Shown here: positions 1 to 6,462 of the stretch, piece after piece
Layout of the letters: every line of letters starts with the position of its first letter
How positions within the stretch are numbered: the first letter of the stretch is position 1
NCBI GenBank assembly: GCA_036386395.1
Contig: DASVVU010000105.1
Coordinates: 1 to 11,482, forward strand
DNA: 11,482 nucleotides
Direction of reading: 5' to 3'
Source of the DNA: JAJKJG01 sp036386395
GTDB lineage: Bacteria > Pseudomonadota > Alphaproteobacteria > Rhizobiales > Beijerinckiaceae
The notes under the pieces: model-generated
Seen by the model: the letters and a program-made list of their open reading frames with translations, nothing else
What the model was told of the DNA's origin: nothing
Database searches by the model: none
Program-made: the position numbers and the translations under genes

Positions 1-1743
1 GGGCCGTGCTCCGGGTCCGGGGAGCGTTCCCGGAGCAGGGCTTCCCGGCTGGCCGGGGCCGGCCGCCGGCGGGAGCGAGCCCGGCCGCCCGGGACGGGCA
101 TCCGGCGCCGCTCCGGGCGCGAGGGTTGGCGGCACCGCGGGTCCGCCCGGGGCTGTGGCGGGCCCGCCGGGAGCGGCGGCTCCGGGAGTTCCGGGCTGAG
201 CCTGCCCGACGAGGGGCGTGATCGGAGCGCGCAGGCCCGGCTGGCCCGGGACGGCGCCGGGCTGAGGTTGGCCGGGCTGCGGCGAGGCTTGGCCGAACCC
301 TGAGCCGGCTCCCGGTCCAGGCCGTCCGCCGAACGGTCCCGGCCCTCCGGGCCGTCCCTGCACGGGTGGCGGCGCGACCGGGATCGTCACCGGGCCTTGC
401 GGGGTGATCGGCGCGATCGGCGGGCGGAACTCCGCCGGCGGGCGCGCCCGGATCGGGATGGGAATCGGGATCGGGATCGGCAGGATGCCGCGGGCGGGGG
501 CCGGCGGCGGCGCCTCGAGGCGGGTCACATATTCGTCCCGCTCGGGCAGGAGGTAGACCGGCGCGCGGGGCGGCGGCGGCAGGTCGTCGTCGAAGTAGAT
601 CCTTTCCCGCACCTCGACGATCTCGCCCTGCGCGGGCGGCGGCACGTCGCGGTAGACCACCTCGTCGAAGTCCGGCGGCGGCGAAAGCGGCACGGAGAGG
701 CGCGACAGGCGCCGCCGGGCGTCGGCCGCGTGCGGCCCGCCGGGATAGCGTCGAAGATAGGTCCAGTACGCCTCGGGCGTGTTGCGCACGACGGTGCGGC
801 GCCAGACCACCGCCTCGCGGCGAGCCGCAAGCAGCAGCTTCACCCGGCGCGCGAGGGAGTGGTTGGGGTAGAGCCGCAGGAACTCCTGGTAGGCCGAAAT
901 GGTGTCCTGCTCGACCGCTAAGGCGTAGGCCTCCTCGGCCGAAGCGGCGGCGGCCCGCGGCGGACGCGACGGCGGCGCGGCGGCGGCGTCGACGGGCTCG
1001 AAGAAGACGAAGCGGGCGGAAAGATTTGCGGCGTGCCAGGGCGTCTGCCGCCCGCCCGTCGCCTCGTGGACACGAAGGCGCACACGGGCAAAGAGGGCGT
1101 CGAGGGGAAGGCCCGGCTCGCGCATCATCTCGACCAAGGCCGTGGCGTAAGGGCCGTAGGGCCCAGGCCCCTCGGGTGCCGTGGTGCCGGGCGCCGCCGC
1201 GAAGGCGACGAGGAAGCCGGGCGGCGGCTCCATGAGGGCGAGCCCGCGGGCGATGCCTTGAGCGCCCGCCGGCAGGGGGTACTCGCGGCCGGTGTCGAGG
1301 ATCACGACGCGGGTCGCGCCGGGGGCGGACGAAAGCGCCCGCACGATGTCGGAGACGCGATAGCCCTCGATCGGGATGTCGCTCTCGCGGGCGATGCGGG
1401 CGTCGGTCGGGATGACGTAGTCCTCGCCCTCGACCTGGAGGGCGTGGCCGGCGACGTAGACGACGACCGACGCGTCCGGCGTCGCGGTCTGCACCCCGTC
1501 GAGGAAGTCGCGCACGATGCGGCGCAGGTCCGCCTGGTTGAGGTCGCGGCCCTGGACGACCTCGAACCCGGCGCTCGTCAGCGTCTGGCCGACGAGGGCG
1601 GCGTCGTTGACGGCGGTCGCGAGTTCGCCCGCCGCATAGGCACCCTGCCCGATCACGAGCGCGAGCCGCGGCTCGGCCCGGGCAAGGGTCGCGCCCAAAA
1701 GGGACCCCAGGAGGAGGGCGGCGGCGGCGAGATGGCGAAGCAT
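1..1743 (-). CDS. Secreted caspase-like (peptidase C14 fold) protein, catalytic Cys replaced, 3' end off window
   Basis: I translated this frame by hand from the ATG at 1743; it stays open for 581 codons to the window edge, so the C-terminus is missing. Residues 1-23 form a signal peptide (Leu/Ala-rich core, likely cleavage after ARA), placing the protein in the periplasm or outside. Residues about 26-240 match the caspase/metacaspase p20 fold: LALVIGQGAY start, VVVYVAGHALQ with His100, YVIPTDA, and RVVILDTGREYP. In active relatives the last motif reads DACRNNP; here the cysteine position is Gly152, so proteolysis is doubtful. Two TPR-like repeats follow (282-301 and 322-341, pattern AYxxxLRxYP). 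From about 350 on the chain is Pro/Gly/Ala-rich, including five consecutive Pro-Ile pairs at 422-431. A weak AGGA lies about 9 nt before the ATG. The gene diverges from the tRNA. Fold assignment is firm; function is unknown. Confidence 0.85.
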   Translation of the reverse strand, partial: MLRHLAAAALLLGSLLGATLARAEPRLALVIGQGAYAAGELATAVNDAALVGQTLTSAGFEVVQGRDLNQADLRRIVRDFLDGVQTATPDASVVVYVAGHALQVEGEDYVIPTDARIARESDIPIEGYRVSDIVRALSSAPGATRVVILDTGREYPLPAGAQGIARGLALMEPPPGFLVAFAAAPGTTAPEGPGPYGPYATALVEMMREPGLPLDALFARVRLRVHEATGGRQTPWHAANLSARFVFFEPVDAAAAPPSRPPRAAAASAEEAYALAVEQDTISAYQEFLRLYPNHSLARRVKLLLAARREAVVWRRTVVRNTPEAYWTYLRRYPGGPHAADARRRLSRLSVPLSPPPDFDEVVYRDVPPPAQGEIVEVRERIYFDDDLPPPPRAPVYLLPERDEYVTRLEAPPPAPARGILPIPIPIPIPIRARPPAEFRPPIAPITPQGPVTIPVAPPPVQGRPGGPGPFGGRPGPGAGSGFGQASPQPGQPQPGAVPGQPGLRAPITPLVGQAQPGTPGAAAPGGPATAPGGPAVPPTLAPGAAPDARPGRPGSLPPAAGPGQPGSPAPGTLPGPGARP

Positions 1744-1887
1744 GCGGTCTGATCCTGCCGCGCCGAAGCGCGGCTCACACTCTAGAAGGACGCCGGGAAG
1801 ATTGAACCGTGTCCGAACGAAAAGTGGGGAAAGCGTGGCGGCAGCGGCAAGCGCAAGCGGTGAACCAAAGCTTATATGACGGCCGGT

Positions 1888-1915
1888 TTGCCGGCGCGGC
1901 CGGGCTGGCTATAAC
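1888..1915 (+). promoter_or_regulatory. Sigma-70-like promoter of tRNA-Leu
   Basis: A -35-like TTGCCG (1888-1893) and a -10-like TATAAC (1910-1915) are separated by 16 bp. Transcription would begin near 1922, just before the mature tRNA 5' end at 1925. The match to housekeeping consensus and the position both fit, but no transcript data are available. The rest of the 1744-1924 gap, upstream of both divergent genes, shows no clear promoter for the caspase-like gene. Confidence 0.55.
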
Positions 1916-1924
1916 GGGTGCGTT

Positions 1925-2011
1925 GCGGGTGTGGCGGAACTGGTAGACGCGCTGGACTCAAAATCCAGTTCTGGCGACAGAGTGTCGGTTCGATTCCGAC
2001 CACCCGCACCA
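1925..2011 (+). tRNA. tRNA-Leu (anticodon CAA)
   Basis: The sequence folds as a class II tRNA. The acceptor arm GCGGGTG (1925-1931) pairs with CACCCGC (2001-2007), followed by discriminator A and an encoded CCA (2009-2011). The anticodon stem CTGGA/TCCAG (1952-1956 / 1964-1968) encloses the loop CTCAAAA, giving anticodon CAA at 1959-1961, which reads UUG leucine codons. A long variable arm precedes the T arm GTCGG-TTCGATT-CCGAC, as expected for tRNA-Leu. It is the only plus-strand gene in the window and faces the last gene of the transporter operon, whose stop codon is about 28 nt away. Confidence 0.97.
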
Positions 2012-2039
2012 TCACTCCCGATCAAGGTGGTGGATTGGC

Positions 2040-3038
2040 CTACGCGGCCGGCGCGGCTTCGGGCGCGAGCGCCGCCGTCTCGTCCATGCGGATGCAGCGG
2101 GCGTATCGGCCCGGGCCGACGCTGATGGGTGGCGGGGGCGCGGTGCGGCAGGGATCGATGGCAAGGGGGCAGCGCGGCGCGAAAGCGCAGCCTTCGGGCA
2201 GGTTCGCGAGGTCCGGGGGCGAGCCGGGGATCGCCTCGAGCCGCACGCCCTTCGCGAGCGCCCCGTGGGCACGGCTCTTCAGGAGACCGATGGTGTAGGG
2301 GTGGCGCGGCGCCCGGATGAGGTCGCGCGCGCTCCCCTCCTCGACGATGCGGCCGGCGTACATGACGAGGATGCGGTCCGCGACCTCGACGGCGGCGCCG
2401 AGGTCGTGGGTGACGAAGACGATGGAGAGGCCGAGGTCGCGCTGCAGCTCGCGCAGGAGCAGCAGGATCTGGATCTGCACGGTCGCGTCGAGGGCCGTCG
2501 TCGGCTCGTCGGCCAAGAGGACCTTCGGCCGGCAGGCGAGGGCCAGCGCGATCATGGCGCGCTGGCGCATGCCGCCGGACATCTCGTGGGGATAGCTGTC
2601 CAGCCGCCGCGCCGGGCTCGGGATGCGGACGCGCTCGAAGAGGGCAAGGGCCCGGGCCCGGGCCTCGGTTTCCGAGACCGCCTCGTGGCGGCGGATCGAT
2701 TCCACGATCTGCTGCCCCACCGTGTACACGGGGTCGAGGGCGAGGAGCGGCTCCTGGAAGATCATCGAGACGACGCCGCCCCGATAGGCCGCGAGCTCCC
2801 GCGGGCGCAGCCGCATGACGTCCCGCCCCTCGACCGCGATCTCGCCCTCGACCTTGGTGTGCCGCTCCGGATTGAGCCGCAGAAGCGAGCGCAGGGTCAC
2901 GCTCTTGCCGGACCCCGACTCGCCGATGATCGCGACCGCCTCGCCGCGATGGAGGTCGAGGTCGACCCCGTCGACCGCCCGCACGCTTCCGCCGAACGTG
3001 ACTTTTAGATTGCGGATGGAGACGAGGGCAGCCGTCAT
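2040..3038 (-). CDS. Oligopeptide/dipeptide ABC transporter ATP-binding subunit (DppD/OppD type)
   Basis: This 332-residue cytoplasmic ATPase is one of two that power the peptide-type importer in this window. Visible motifs are Walker A GESGSGKS (39-46), Q-loop Gln95 in MIFQEP, signature MSGGMRQR (153-160), Walker B VLLADE (Asp177/Glu178), D-loop ALDA (182-185) and H-loop His211. The signature variant and the surrounding SYPHEMSGG are typical of the D-type subunit. The C-terminal peptide-transporter extension (about 240-320, starting near HPYT) holds four cysteines, C284, C290, C297 and C315, spaced CX5CX6CX17C. The ATG at 3038 has a strong GGAGGAAG ribosome site, part of which belongs to the palindromic element upstream. 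It is the last gene of the operon. No terminator with a U-run is visible before the convergent tRNA. Length is normal for the family. Confidence 0.95.
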   Translation of the reverse strand: MTAALVSIRNLKVTFGGSVRAVDGVDLDLHRGEAVAIIGESGSGKSVTLRSLLRLNPERHTKVEGEIAVEGRDVMRLRPRELAAYRGGVVSMIFQEPLLALDPVYTVGQQIVESIRRHEAVSETEARARALALFERVRIPSPARRLDSYPHEMSGGMRQRAMIALALACRPKVLLADEPTTALDATVQIQILLLLRELQRDLGLSIVFVTHDLGAAVEVADRILVMYAGRIVEEGSARDLIRAPRHPYTIGLLKSRAHGALAKGVRLEAIPGSPPDLANLPEGCAFAPRCPLAIDPCRTAPPPPISVGPGRYARCIRMDETAALAPEAAPAA

Positions 3039-3048
3039 GGGGCAGGCT

Positions 3049-3226
3049 TCCTCCCTCCCCCTTGCGGGGAGGGCCGACTCGGGCGCAGCCCGAGCGGGGT
3101 GGGGGTCGCGGGCATAGAGTGCAGAGTTGACGCCAAGCGCGCTGCATCAGCCGCAGGGGCAAGGCCGGCTGCATCGCGCCTCGGCCCCGCGACCCCCGCC
3201 CCTACCCCTGCCCGCGAGGGGGAGGG
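3049..3226. repeat. Palindromic intergenic element A (about 178 bp)
   Basis: This gap between the two ATPase genes is built from inverted repeats. An 8-bp hairpin CCCTCCCC/GGGGAGGG (3053-3060 / 3066-3073) is followed by a 7-bp hairpin CTCGGGC/GCCCGAG (3078-3084 / 3088-3094). A perfect 12-bp inverted repeat GGGGGTCGCGGG / CCCGCGACCCCC (3101-3112 / 3186-3197) extends to 17 bp with one mismatch. The outer edges (CTCCCTCCCCC near 3051 and GAGGGGGAGGGG near 3216) are also inverted. The design resembles dispersed REP/MITE-like elements of alphaproteobacterial genomes; I cannot count genomic copies here. No coding sequence is supported in it. Confidence 0.75.
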
Positions 3227-3243
3227 GATTTGCGGCCGCGCCT

Positions 3244-4293
3244 TCACGCCGCCGCCTCCGCTATCGCCGGCGCCCGCGAGTGCCCCGAGCCCGGCGGCAC
3301 CATGAGGCAGGCGGCGCGGTGGGGACCGCCGGCGTCGTAGAGCGCCGGCTCGTTCACGGCGCAGACCGGCTCGGCGAAGGCGCAGCGGGTGTGGAAGCGG
3401 CAGCCCGGCGGCGGGTCGATGGGGTTCGGCGGGTCGCCGGCGAGCGGCGCTGCTTCAGTGCGCCGGTCAGGGTCGAGGGAGGGCATCGAGGACAGGAGCG
3501 CCGCCGTGTAGGGGTGGCGGGCGCGCTCGAACACCTCTTCGGACGTGCCGATCTCGGCGACCTTGCCGAGGTACATGACGAGCACCCGGTCCGAGATGAA
3601 GCGGACCACGTTGAGGTCGTGCGAGATGAAGAGATAGGTCAGGCCGAACTCCTCCTTCAGGTCGAGCAGGAGGTTCAGCACCTGCGCCTCGACGGACTTG
3701 TCGAGGGCCGAGACCGCCTCGTCGAGGACGATGAGGCGCGGCTCGAGCGCGAGCGCGCGGGCGATGTTGACCCGCTGGCGCTGGCCGCCGGAGAGCTCGT
3801 GCGGATAGCGCTCGGCGAAGCGGCGCGGGTCGAGGCCGACCCGCGCGAGGAGGTCGCGGGCGCGCTCCTGCGATTGCCGCCGCGCGACCCCGTGCACCCG
3901 CGGCCCGAAGGCGACCGAGGCCTCGACGGTCATGCGCGGGTTCAGCGACGAGTAGCTGTCCTGGAACACCATCTGGGCCTGGCGGCGGTAGTCCCGCAAG
4001 GGGAGCGCCCCGGAGCCGAGGCGCTCGCCGTCGAAGAGGATCTCGCCGGCGTCCGGGCGGATGAGGTGCATGAGGAGCCGCGCCGTCGTCGACTTGCCGC
4101 AGCCCGATTCGCCGACGACGCCCAGCGTCTCGCCCTTCACCACGTCGAAGTCGATCCCGTCTACGGCCCGCACCACCGCGGACGTGCCGAAGATGCCCTT
4201 CTGGACGGGGAAATGCTTGACGAGCCCGCGCACCGACAGAAGCGGCTGCGCCGGCCCGCCGCGGTCAGTGGGGAGGAGAACGGGGGCGTTCAT
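3244..4293 (-). CDS. Oligopeptide/dipeptide ABC transporter ATP-binding subunit (DppF/OppF type)
   Basis: This 349-residue cytoplasmic ATPase pairs with the D-type ATPase. Motifs are Walker A GESGCGKS (61-68), Q-loop Gln111 in MVFQDSYSSLNPR, signature LSGGQRQR (167-174), Walker B LIVLDE (Asp191/Glu192), D-loop SALD and H-loop His225. SSLNPR and LSGGQRQRVNIARAL are hallmarks of the F-type subunit. The C-terminal extension carries C298, C304, C311 and C329 in the same CX5CX6CX17C spacing as the partner ATPase. I chose the ATG at 4293, not the TTG at 4431: the 46 extra codons run through palindromic repeat DNA and have no family counterpart. A purine-rich GAGAGGGG precedes the chosen ATG by about 9 nt and is the arm of a hairpin. 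The F gene comes before the D gene, the reverse of the E. coli dpp order. Confidence 0.94.
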   Translation of the reverse strand: MNAPVLLPTDRGGPAQPLLSVRGLVKHFPVQKGIFGTSAVVRAVDGIDFDVVKGETLGVVGESGCGKSTTARLLMHLIRPDAGEILFDGERLGSGALPLRDYRRQAQMVFQDSYSSLNPRMTVEASVAFGPRVHGVARRQSQERARDLLARVGLDPRRFAERYPHELSGGQRQRVNIARALALEPRLIVLDEAVSALDKSVEAQVLNLLLDLKEEFGLTYLFISHDLNVVRFISDRVLVMYLGKVAEIGTSEEVFERARHPYTAALLSSMPSLDPDRRTEAAPLAGDPPNPIDPPPGCRFHTRCAFAEPVCAVNEPALYDAGGPHRAACLMVPPGSGHSRAPAIAEAAA

Positions 4294-4302
4294 AGCGCGG
4301 CC

Positions 4303-4466
4303 CCCCTCTCCCGAATGGGAGAGGGGCAGGGGTGAGGGACCGGCGATGCAGAACGAAGCTCGATGATGACGCCGGACCGGTGCTTCGGCCGGCCGCTGTG
4401 TCCGCACCGCGCGAAAGCTGGTGAGAGCCAACCCCTCACCCCTGCCCCTCTCCCTCCGGGAGAGGG
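4303..4466. repeat. Palindromic intergenic element B (about 164 bp, inverted terminal hairpins)
   Basis: Two inverted copies of a roughly 35-bp unit bound this element. The left copy (4304-4338) forms a 10-bp hairpin CCCCTCTCCC-GAAT-GGGAGAGGGG followed by CAGGGGTGAGGG. The right copy (4432-4466) reads the same on the minus strand, with hairpin CCCTCTCCC-(4 nt)-GGAGAGGG. The centre (about 4339-4431) is unrelated and has no supported gene. The layout is MITE-like, and this unit looks like a common dispersed repeat of alphaproteobacteria, a statement from memory. It fills the gap between permease C and the F-type ATPase. Confidence 0.8.
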
Positions 4467-4483
4467 ATCGTGCGCGCTTTCCA

Positions 4484-5374
4484 TCACTGCTTCACGTCCA
4501 TGGCCGAGCGTAGGCCGTCGGACAAAAGATTGAACGAGATCGAGGTAACGAAGATCATGGCGCCGGGGAGCGCCGCGACCCAGGGCTGGACGTAGATCGC
4601 GGTGCGCAGCGTGTTGAGCATCAGGCCCCACTCGGGCTCGGGCGGGCGGGTGCCGAGGCCGAGGAAGGAGAGGCCGGAAGCGAGGATCATCGAGACCGAG
4701 ATCAGGCTCGTGGCGTAGACGAAGATCGGGCCGAGCACGTTGCCGAGGACGTGCGCGCGGATGATCGCGAGCGCGCCGGCGCCCGAGGCCCGCGCCGCCT
4801 CGACGAAGTCGCGCGAGCGCACCTGCGTCGTCACGGCCTCGGCGACCCGGGCGATCGGCGGGATGAAGACGACGGTGAGCGACAGCAGCGCGTTGCCGAA
4901 GCCCGCCCCGAGCGCCCCCGAGAGCGCCACCGCCAGCAGCACCGATGGGAAGGCGTAGAACACGTCGATGGTGCGCATGATCAGCGTGTTGACGCGCCCG
5001 CCGATATAGCCGGCGAAGACGCCGATGCCGGAGCCGATGAAGAAGGCGACGATCACCGGCGTCACGCCCATGAACAGGGACAGGCGCGCGCCGTAGATGA
5101 GCCGCGAGAGCATGTCGCGCCCGAGCTCGTCCGAGCCCAAGGGATAGCCCGGCGTGCCGATCGGGCGCAGGCGCCTGAGGCTCACGCCGCGGTAGGGGTC
5201 GGCGGGAGCGATGTAGGGAGCGAAGACCGCCATGAGGACGATGAGGAGGATCACGACCGCGGCGCCGATGGCGACGGGGTCGCGGCGAAGGCGGCGGAGC
5301 ACGCCGGTCCAGTAGCCGGGCGCCGCCTGGACCGGCGCCTCGACCTCCCGGGTGCTGCCGACGAGCGTCGCCAT
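4484..5374 (-). CDS. Oligopeptide/dipeptide ABC transporter permease (DppC/OppC type)
   Basis: This 296-residue inner-membrane permease forms the transport channel with permease B. It begins with a cytoplasmic N-terminus and a first hydrophobic helix (about 36-57), matching the OppC N-terminal domain. The family motif PLGSDELGRDMLSR lies at 78-91. Further hydrophobic segments lie near 102-124, 138-157, 163-180, 213-237 and 268-288. The cytoplasmic EAA loop, which docks the ATPases, starts at EAARASGAGALAIIRAHVL (192-210), and FLGLGTRPPEPEWG follows at 237-250. The start ATG at 5374 lies 2 nt after the TGA of permease B (TGATTATG), implying translational coupling; the separate ribosome site is weak. 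Length is normal, and no residue looks unusual. Confidence 0.95.
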   Translation of the reverse strand: MATLVGSTREVEAPVQAAPGYWTGVLRRLRRDPVAIGAAVVILLIVLMAVFAPYIAPADPYRGVSLRRLRPIGTPGYPLGSDELGRDMLSRLIYGARLSLFMGVTPVIVAFFIGSGIGVFAGYIGGRVNTLIMRTIDVFYAFPSVLLAVALSGALGAGFGNALLSLTVVFIPPIARVAEAVTTQVRSRDFVEAARASGAGALAIIRAHVLGNVLGPIFVYATSLISVSMILASGLSFLGLGTRPPEPEWGLMLNTLRTAIYVQPWVAALPGAMIFVTSISFNLLSDGLRSAMDVKQ

Positions 5375-5376
5375 AA

Positions 5377-6330
5377 TCAGGCCCGCTCGATGCGCGGGTC
5401 AAGCGCGGTCTGGACCACGTCGACCAGGAGGTTGAGGACGACGAAGAACAGGGCCAGCACCAGGATCGTCCCCTGCAGGAGCGGCAGGTCGCGCTGGAAG
5501 ATCGCGGCGTTGAGGAGGAAGCCGGTGCCGGGCCAGGAGAACACGGTCTCGATCAGGATCGAGCCGCCGAGCAGGTAGCCGAGCTGCAGGCCCATGACGG
5601 CGAGGGCCGTCGGGGCCGCGTTCTTGACCACGTGCCCGAACACGCCGCGATCGTCGAGGCCCTTGGCCCTCAAGCCGACGATGAACTCCTGCGCCAGAAT
5701 GTCGGCGACGAGCGCCCGCACGGTGCGAGCGACGACTCCCATCGGGATCACCGACATGGTCAGCGCCGGCAGGACCATGTGGCGCACGTGCTCCCAGTCC
5801 CAGGCCCAGTCGGTCGAGCCCCCGGGGCCGGCGCCGGTCGGCGGCAGCCAGCCGAGCTCGGCCGCGAAGACGATCACCAGCACCATGCCGAGCCAATAGT
5901 GCGGCACGCTGACGCCCAGCACCGAGAGGGCGGAGGCGAGCTTGTCGATCCACGAGCCGCGGAAGTAGCCGGCGACGAACCCGAACAGGGCGCCGAACAA
6001 GAAGCCGATGAAGGTCGCGAGCACGGCGATCCGCAACGTGTTGCTGACGGCCTTCACGACCTCGTCCGCCACCGGGCGGCCGGTGGCGATGGAGGTACCG
6101 AGGTCGCCGTGCACGGCCCGCCACAGCCACTTCGCGAATTGCTCGGCGTAGGGGCGGTCGAAGCCGTAGATCGCGAGCATCATCTTCTGCAGGTCGGCCG
6201 AGGCGTCGGGCGGCAGCACCGACACGAGCGGATCCCCCGGCGCGATGTGCACGAGGGCGAAGCACACGAGCGCCACGCCGAGGAGGATCGGGACCGTGTA
6301 GACGACGCGGCGGGCGAGGTAGGAGAGCAT
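5377..6330 (-). CDS. Oligopeptide/dipeptide ABC transporter permease (DppB/OppB type)
   Basis: This 317-residue inner-membrane permease is the partner of the downstream C-type permease. The first helix (about 9-29) is followed by the OppB-type segment IAPGDPL (29-35) and a periplasmic loop with GDLGTS (75-80). Other hydrophobic stretches lie at about 101-124, 136-157, 187-205, 243-263 and 286-308. VPHYWLGMVLVIVFA (142-156) and the EAA-like loop around LRAKGLDDRGVFGHVVKNA (220-238) are typical of the family. The ATG at 6330 is preceded by an A-rich stretch (AAAAGAAAAA) and not a clear Shine-Dalgarno site, so expression may be lower than for the binding protein. A 107-bp palindrome separates it from the upstream binding-protein gene. 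Confidence 0.95.
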   Translation of the reverse strand: MLSYLARRVVYTVPILLGVALVCFALVHIAPGDPLVSVLPPDASADLQKMMLAIYGFDRPYAEQFAKWLWRAVHGDLGTSIATGRPVADEVVKAVSNTLRIAVLATFIGFLFGALFGFVAGYFRGSWIDKLASALSVLGVSVPHYWLGMVLVIVFAAELGWLPPTGAGPGGSTDWAWDWEHVRHMVLPALTMSVIPMGVVARTVRALVADILAQEFIVGLRAKGLDDRGVFGHVVKNAAPTALAVMGLQLGYLLGGSILIETVFSWPGTGFLLNAAIFQRDLPLLQGTILVLALFFVVLNLLVDVVQTALDPRIERA

Positions 6331-6344
6331 TTTTTCTTTTATGT

Positions 6345-6451
6345 CGTCATCCTCGGGCGCGCGCAGCGCGACCCAAGGACCTCGTGGGGATGGAGCGCTC
6401 GAGCGTCGCGAGGTCCTCGGGTCGGCGCTGAAGCGCCGCCCGAGGATGACG
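6345..6451. repeat. Palindromic intergenic element C (107 bp) between binding-protein and permease genes
   Basis: The element is one imperfect long palindrome. Its ends CGTCATCCTCGGGC (6345-6358) and GCCCGAGGATGACG (6438-6451) are a perfect 14-bp inverted repeat. A second arm pair AGGACCTCG / CGAGGTCCT (6376-6384 / 6409-6417) is perfect over 9 bp, and a GAGCGCTC palindrome lies near the centre (6393-6400). It begins 11 nt after the stop codon of the binding-protein gene. No U-run follows on the transcribed strand, so it is not a classical terminator. A folded RNA here could shield the upstream message from 3' exonucleases, as REP sequences do between malE and malF in E. coli; this role is inferred. 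Confidence 0.82.
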
Positions 6452-6462
6452 CCGCAAGAGAG

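Noticed and set aside
1033..1752. Open plus-strand frame of 239 codons opposite the caspase-like gene
   Set aside because: The opposite strand carries a signal peptide and conserved caspase-fold motifs; this frame has neither.
1925..2060. tRNA-Leu as an integration site of a mobile island
   Set aside because: No integrase gene and no repeated copy of the tRNA 3' end is seen in the window, and the flanking genes look like housekeeping genes.
1931..2298. Short plus-strand open frames running through the tRNA
   Set aside because: They read tRNA sequence and the antisense of the D-type ATPase; none has a ribosome site or a recognisable protein.
1909..3174. Minus-strand frame of 421 codons over the D-type ATPase in another frame
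   Set aside because: Its Pro/Arg/Gly/His composition is that of an out-of-frame reading, and the real ATPase motifs are in the other frame.
3127..4335. Open plus-strand frame of 402 codons opposite the F-type ATPase
   Set aside because: It crosses two palindromic elements and mirrors a well-supported gene; its translation has no family features.
4294..4431. N-terminal extension of the F-type ATPase from a TTG at 4431
   Set aside because: The added 46 codons translate palindromic repeat DNA and have no counterpart in the family. The ATG at 4293 fits family length.
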